Below are positions 5,452 to 7,681 of a DNA stretch of 7,681 nucleotides, one piece after another; position 1 is the first letter of the stretch; every line of letters begins with the position of its first letter. The stretch comes from Victivallales bacterium (lineage in GTDB: Bacteria; Verrucomicrobiota; Lentisphaeria; Victivallales; Victivallaceae): contig DAOWBJ010000069.1 of assembly GCA_030634125.1 (NCBI GenBank), forward strand, positions 1 through 7,681, given 5' to 3'. The position numbers were made by a program, and so were the translations under genes. The notes beneath the pieces were generated by a model. The model saw only the letters and a list, made by a program, of their open reading frames with translations. It was not told where the DNA came from and searched no databases.

Positions 5452-5898
5452 TTATTCTCCTGAAATTGCAAGTTTGACTGCGTTGATTTGTTCCGTTAAT
5501 CCCAAAGCGGCAATAGCTTGAACACATACCGGGTGTTTTAAGTCAATGCCTGTTTTTGATGCCGCCCAATATGTAGCAAATTCGGCGTTTGTGGACAACA
5601 GATTTAAAAGCTCGGTCTTTTTGCCTAAACCATCAAAAGCCTTAAGTATGTCCATCTGATCAAAAACTGTCTGTGCCAGTTTATCAGCGAGGATTTTTGC
5701 GGCGATCTCCGCTTCGGTCATTGCGCGGACTGCGCCGTTGTCAAGTATCGGCTTTTGCGGTATGTCCGCTTCGTTATCAAAGCCGTGCAGCTCCCAGCCG
5801 TCCGCCGTTAAAGCATCAAGCTTTTCTTGATTAGGTGATACTGATTTTTGATATTTACCGTCCTTGAAAGCCAATTGATAATATTTGATTTTTGACAT
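5452..5898 (-). CDS. Small tail-associated hypothetical protein
   Basis: This 148-residue soluble protein has no signal peptide or membrane span. The N-terminal part (MSKIKYYQLAFKDGKYQ, then TADGWELHGFDNEADIP) is followed by a helical alanine-rich middle (EAEIAAKILADKLAQTVFDQ) and ends AVKLAISGE. I do not recognise a family. Its place directly after fibre and lectin genes suggests a tail accessory or fibre-assembly protein. The ATG overlaps the stop of the lectin gene by one base (TAATG) and has AGGAG seven bases upstream, so the start is well supported and translation is coupled. Confidence 0.78.
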   Translation of the reverse strand: MSKIKYYQLAFKDGKYQKSVSPNQEKLDALTADGWELHGFDNEADIPQKPILDNGAVRAMTEAEIAAKILADKLAQTVFDQMDILKAFDGLGKKTELLNLLSTNAEFATYWAASKTGIDLKHPVCVQAIAALGLTEQINAVKLAISGE

Positions 5899-6587
5899 TA
5901 TGCTCTCCTGTTTTTTAAATAATTTTGTTTAATTTCGCAAGCTAATAACGCTCTATTGTATATTTGTATATCAGCAAGATAACCCATCATATACGTTATA
6001 TTTAGGTTGTCTTGTCGTTTTCCTATTACCGCCCCAGCCGAACCAGCTAAGTTAGTTGAGAAAGGGTTTAGTGATTTAGATTCTCCATCAATGTACAGTT
6101 TTGAATTACCAGGAGTTGCTGAGTCAAATGCAGCAACAACATGATACCATTGATCTATGGCTATTAACGGGGTTGTTTTTTTAGAAAATAAAATTGAACC
6201 AGCCTTTTTTACGAACAAACAAAGAGATGCGTTATTATCAAAATGAAAAGAATACCCATCGTCTGTTGAACCGATATTATTTGTTACCATCCTGGAATAT
6301 GTGGCGGCTAAACTCAGTTTTTTAACCCATACGCTTATAGTAAAATCATCATCAATCAAATCCAAGCTTGAATCACTTCCAATATCTATATAATCAGGAG
6401 AACCATCAAATTTAGCCCCCTGATTATCAACAAAAACATTACCGTTACAAATTCCATCATTACCGTTTCCGCTGTAATCTTTACATGTTCCGAGTGCTGC
6501 CACAGAGCCGGTATTACGGTAGCTATACCAGGCAACAAGCCCCTTTTTGTTCACTGGATGATGATTAGGTTTAATAAATTTGTACAT
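5898..6587 (-). CDS. LamG/concanavalin A-like lectin-domain protein (phage receptor-binding candidate)
   Basis: This 229-residue protein is almost entirely one LamG-like jelly-roll domain (about residues 17-225). Key pieces are GLVAWYSY, KDYSGNGNDG, FDGSPDYIDIG, DDFTISVWVK near residue 83, DQWYHVVAAFDS, KLYIDGE near 166 and the end MGYLADIQIYNRAL. These match the usual LamG order in bacterial and phage glycan-binding proteins. No signal peptide is present, fitting a particle component rather than a secreted enzyme. ATG 6587 lies three bases after the fibre gene's stop region (TAAGATG), with GGGGGTG just upstream; a longer frame to 6659 would overlap the fibre gene and is unlikely. It probably binds a surface glycan together with the fibre. 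Confidence 0.85.
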   Translation of the reverse strand: MYKFIKPNHHPVNKKGLVAWYSYRNTGSVAALGTCKDYSGNGNDGICNGNVFVDNQGAKFDGSPDYIDIGSDSSLDLIDDDFTISVWVKKLSLAATYSRMVTNNIGSTDDGYSFHFDNNASLCLFVKKAGSILFSKKTTPLIAIDQWYHVVAAFDSATPGNSKLYIDGESKSLNPFSTNLAGSAGAVIGKRQDNLNITYMMGYLADIQIYNRALLACEIKQNYLKNRRA

Positions 6588-6588
6588 C

Positions 6589-7681
6589 TTACACCCCCGT
6601 AATTTCGCATCTGTCAAACGCAATATCACCGGCACTAAACCCCGAAGAATCATCAACAAAAATCACTTCTTGGATTTCATCTCCGGCAGTAAAGCCAAGT
6701 GTTGCAAGAGAGGTGGTTACCTCATATACTTGAGGGGCAACGCTCTTGCAGGTCAATGTGATTGTTGTACCTGTTGCGGTTGCGTTTTCGCTTAATGTTA
6801 TTTGTGTGCCGCTGTCAATGCTGACTATTGCTGAATCTGCCGCTATTCCCGTCCCTGTAACGAGCATTCCGGCTGCCAGCCCTGTCGTAGAGCTTATATT
6901 AGTAATTACCGCGGAACCGCTTGTTGTATCTCCGGTCGGAGTAATTGCGTTCGGGGCGGTAAATGTACCAATATCTTTTGCGATTTTATCAGTCCACGCC
7001 ACATTATCAGTCATTTTTTTATGTTCTGATTTCCATATAACCGTTTCACCGTTCCAGCCGGTACCTTTTTCCGGCTCAAAAACAATTCTACGTTTGATAT
7101 TAGTTGTGTCGGGTACGGTATAATCATACATTTTTAACGGCTCGTTACTCGATGTCGAGAGTAAGAGTCTAGGTCCCGCGTAATTATCAAAATCAGGCAT
7201 TATGTTCGCACTGTTTCCAGTGTTAGAAAAAGGCTGCGGAATACCAGTTAAAGGAGTTCTATAAGCATCCGCCGATATTAAAGACAAAGTATTTATTCCA
7301 TCTACACCTTTGGCAACCATTTTTTCCCATTGTGTGGAGCTGGTGTCGGGTTGATTCCCGGTATTGTCAGCTATTTTACTGCGGTAATAACTTCCGTCAT
7401 AAACAACACCCTCGTTAAGCGCATAGGTTGTACCCGCCGCGTAAGTTCCCTGCGGAGCGACTCCAGTGCCATTTGCACCGGTTTCACCCTGAATCCCCTG
7501 CGCTCCGGTTTCACCCTGAATACCTTGATCTCCAGTTTCGCCCTGAATACCTTGTGCCCCCGTATCACCTTTTGAAATCATTTCTTCCCATTGTGTCGGG
7601 CTGGTGTCGGGTTGATTCCCGATATTGTCGGCTATCTTGCTCCGATAGTATGAACCGTCATAAGTCGCGCCGTCGTCAAGA
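6589..7681 (-). CDS. Tail-fibre-like protein with collagen triplets and duplicated modules (N-terminus beyond window)
   Basis: The frame stays open to the window edge at 7681, and the ATG at 7581 is internal (TQWEEMISKG runs through it), so the N-terminus is missing. Visible order: a module YDGSYYRSKIADN...TQWEEM (7567-7662), 12 collagen-like G-X-Y triplets (GAQGIQGETG type, about 7534-7569 down to 7460), a second copy of the module (7306-7401), then a unique C-terminal region. The paired modules share 27 of 32 residues and resemble small carbohydrate-binding (CBM5/12-like) units in phage fibres. About 6727-6936 encodes a TSGSAVIT...GLAAGMLVTGTGI segment of a kind recurring in phage structural proteins. 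Likely a trimeric fibre; the lectin gene starts two bases after its stop. Confidence 0.85.
   Translation of the reverse strand, partial: LDDGATYDGSYYRSKIADNIGNQPDTSPTQWEEMISKGDTGAQGIQGETGDQGIQGETGAQGIQGETGANGTGVAPQGTYAAGTTYALNEGVVYDGSYYRSKIADNTGNQPDTSSTQWEKMVAKGVDGINTLSLISADAYRTPLTGIPQPFSNTGNSANIMPDFDNYAGPRLLLSTSSNEPLKMYDYTVPDTTNIKRRIVFEPEKGTGWNGETVIWKSEHKKMTDNVAWTDKIAKDIGTFTAPNAITPTGDTTSGSAVITNISSTTGLAAGMLVTGTGIAADSAIVSIDSGTQITLSENATATGTTITLTCKSVAPQVYEVTTSLATLGFTAGDEIQEVIFVDDSSGFSAGDIAFDRCEITGV
7306..7401 (-). repeat. Fibre module, copy 2 in reading direction
   Basis: This 96-base unit codes for YDGSYYRSKIADNTGNQP and the following residues to KG. It matches 7567-7662 at 27 of 32 residues (changes T/I, S/P, K/E, V/I, A/S), with a 261-base (87-codon) period. 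The conserved aromatic and tryptophan positions suggest a small binding domain. Confidence 0.8.
7480..7560 (-). repeat. 27-bp tandem repeat encoding collagen triplets
   Basis: Three head-to-tail 27-base units (7534-7560, 7507-7533, 7480-7506) encode GAQGIQGET, GDQGIQGET and GAQGIQGET. They differ at a few bases. Because each unit is nine codons, gain or loss of a unit keeps the frame and would lengthen or shorten the fibre shaft. Confidence 0.88.
7567..7662 (-). repeat. Fibre module, copy 1 in reading direction
   Basis: This is the partner of the copy at 7306-7401 and lies just upstream of the collagen triplets. The sequence before it (LDDGAT) parallels the ALNEGVV that precedes the other copy, so the repeat unit probably extends past the window edge and further copies may follow. 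Confidence 0.8.

Noticed and set aside
6588..6659. Extended start of the LamG gene at 6659
   Set aside because: It would overlap the fibre gene by 71 bases; ATG 6587 has a purine-rich ribosome site right after the fibre stop.
6746..7123. A 125-codon plus-strand open frame rich in valine and alanine
   Set aside because: It is the mirror image of the threonine- and glycine-rich fibre gene; the opposite frame has family-like motifs.

Overview
The window is bacterial, moderately AT-rich and densely coded. The mix of genes (an expanded-type uroporphyrinogen-decarboxylase-like protein with a divergent cupin/AraC regulator, a TlpA-type thioredoxin with TPRs, and small dispersed heptamer and palindromic repeats) resembles PVC-group genomes such as Lentisphaerota. 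That placement is an inference from style, not proof. All coding is on the minus strand except the AraC regulator.

Left part (1-1880): a radical SAM protein (COG0731-like, C-terminus beyond the window) lies downstream of an exported TlpA-like thioredoxin/TPR protein in one minus-strand operon. A tandem 7-bp repeat has been absorbed into the 3' end of the thioredoxin gene. A perfect 18-bp palindrome overlaps a candidate promoter in front of that gene.

Middle part (1878-4437): a UroD-family gene and a divergently transcribed AraC-family regulator sit between an intact tRNA-Cys(GCA) gene and a displaced copy of that tRNA's 3' end. The copy is 20 identical bases, or 24 of 25 allowing one mismatch. 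The copy lies on the 3' side of the tRNA, the geometry left by site-specific integration into a tRNA. The roughly 2.5-kb interval therefore looks like a small island or the remnant of one; no integrase is visible inside it. A short open stretch directly behind the tRNA reads like the C-terminal end of a broken gene.

Right part (4519-7681): six minus-strand genes, mostly tightly packed, look like the distal end of a phage or phage-derived particle cluster. In order of transcription they are: a tail-fibre-like protein with collagen triplets and duplicated carbohydrate-binding-like modules (5' end beyond the window), a LamG/concanavalin-like lectin protein, a small tail-associated hypothetical protein, a conserved phage-type hypothetical protein with an HD motif, a one-TM holin-like protein, and a small lipoprotein. 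The first four are joined by 1-3 base gaps or overlaps with good Shine-Dalgarno sequences, and the last two overlap by ATGA. A 7-bp tandem repeat separates the two groups. A 78-bp interrupted palindrome lies after the last gene, before the tRNA promoter.

I see no clearly new defence or metabolic system. The best leads are the tRNA-bounded interval, the recurring 7-bp tandem repeats at gene junctions, the 18-bp palindrome, and the repeat-built fibre plus lectin pair.
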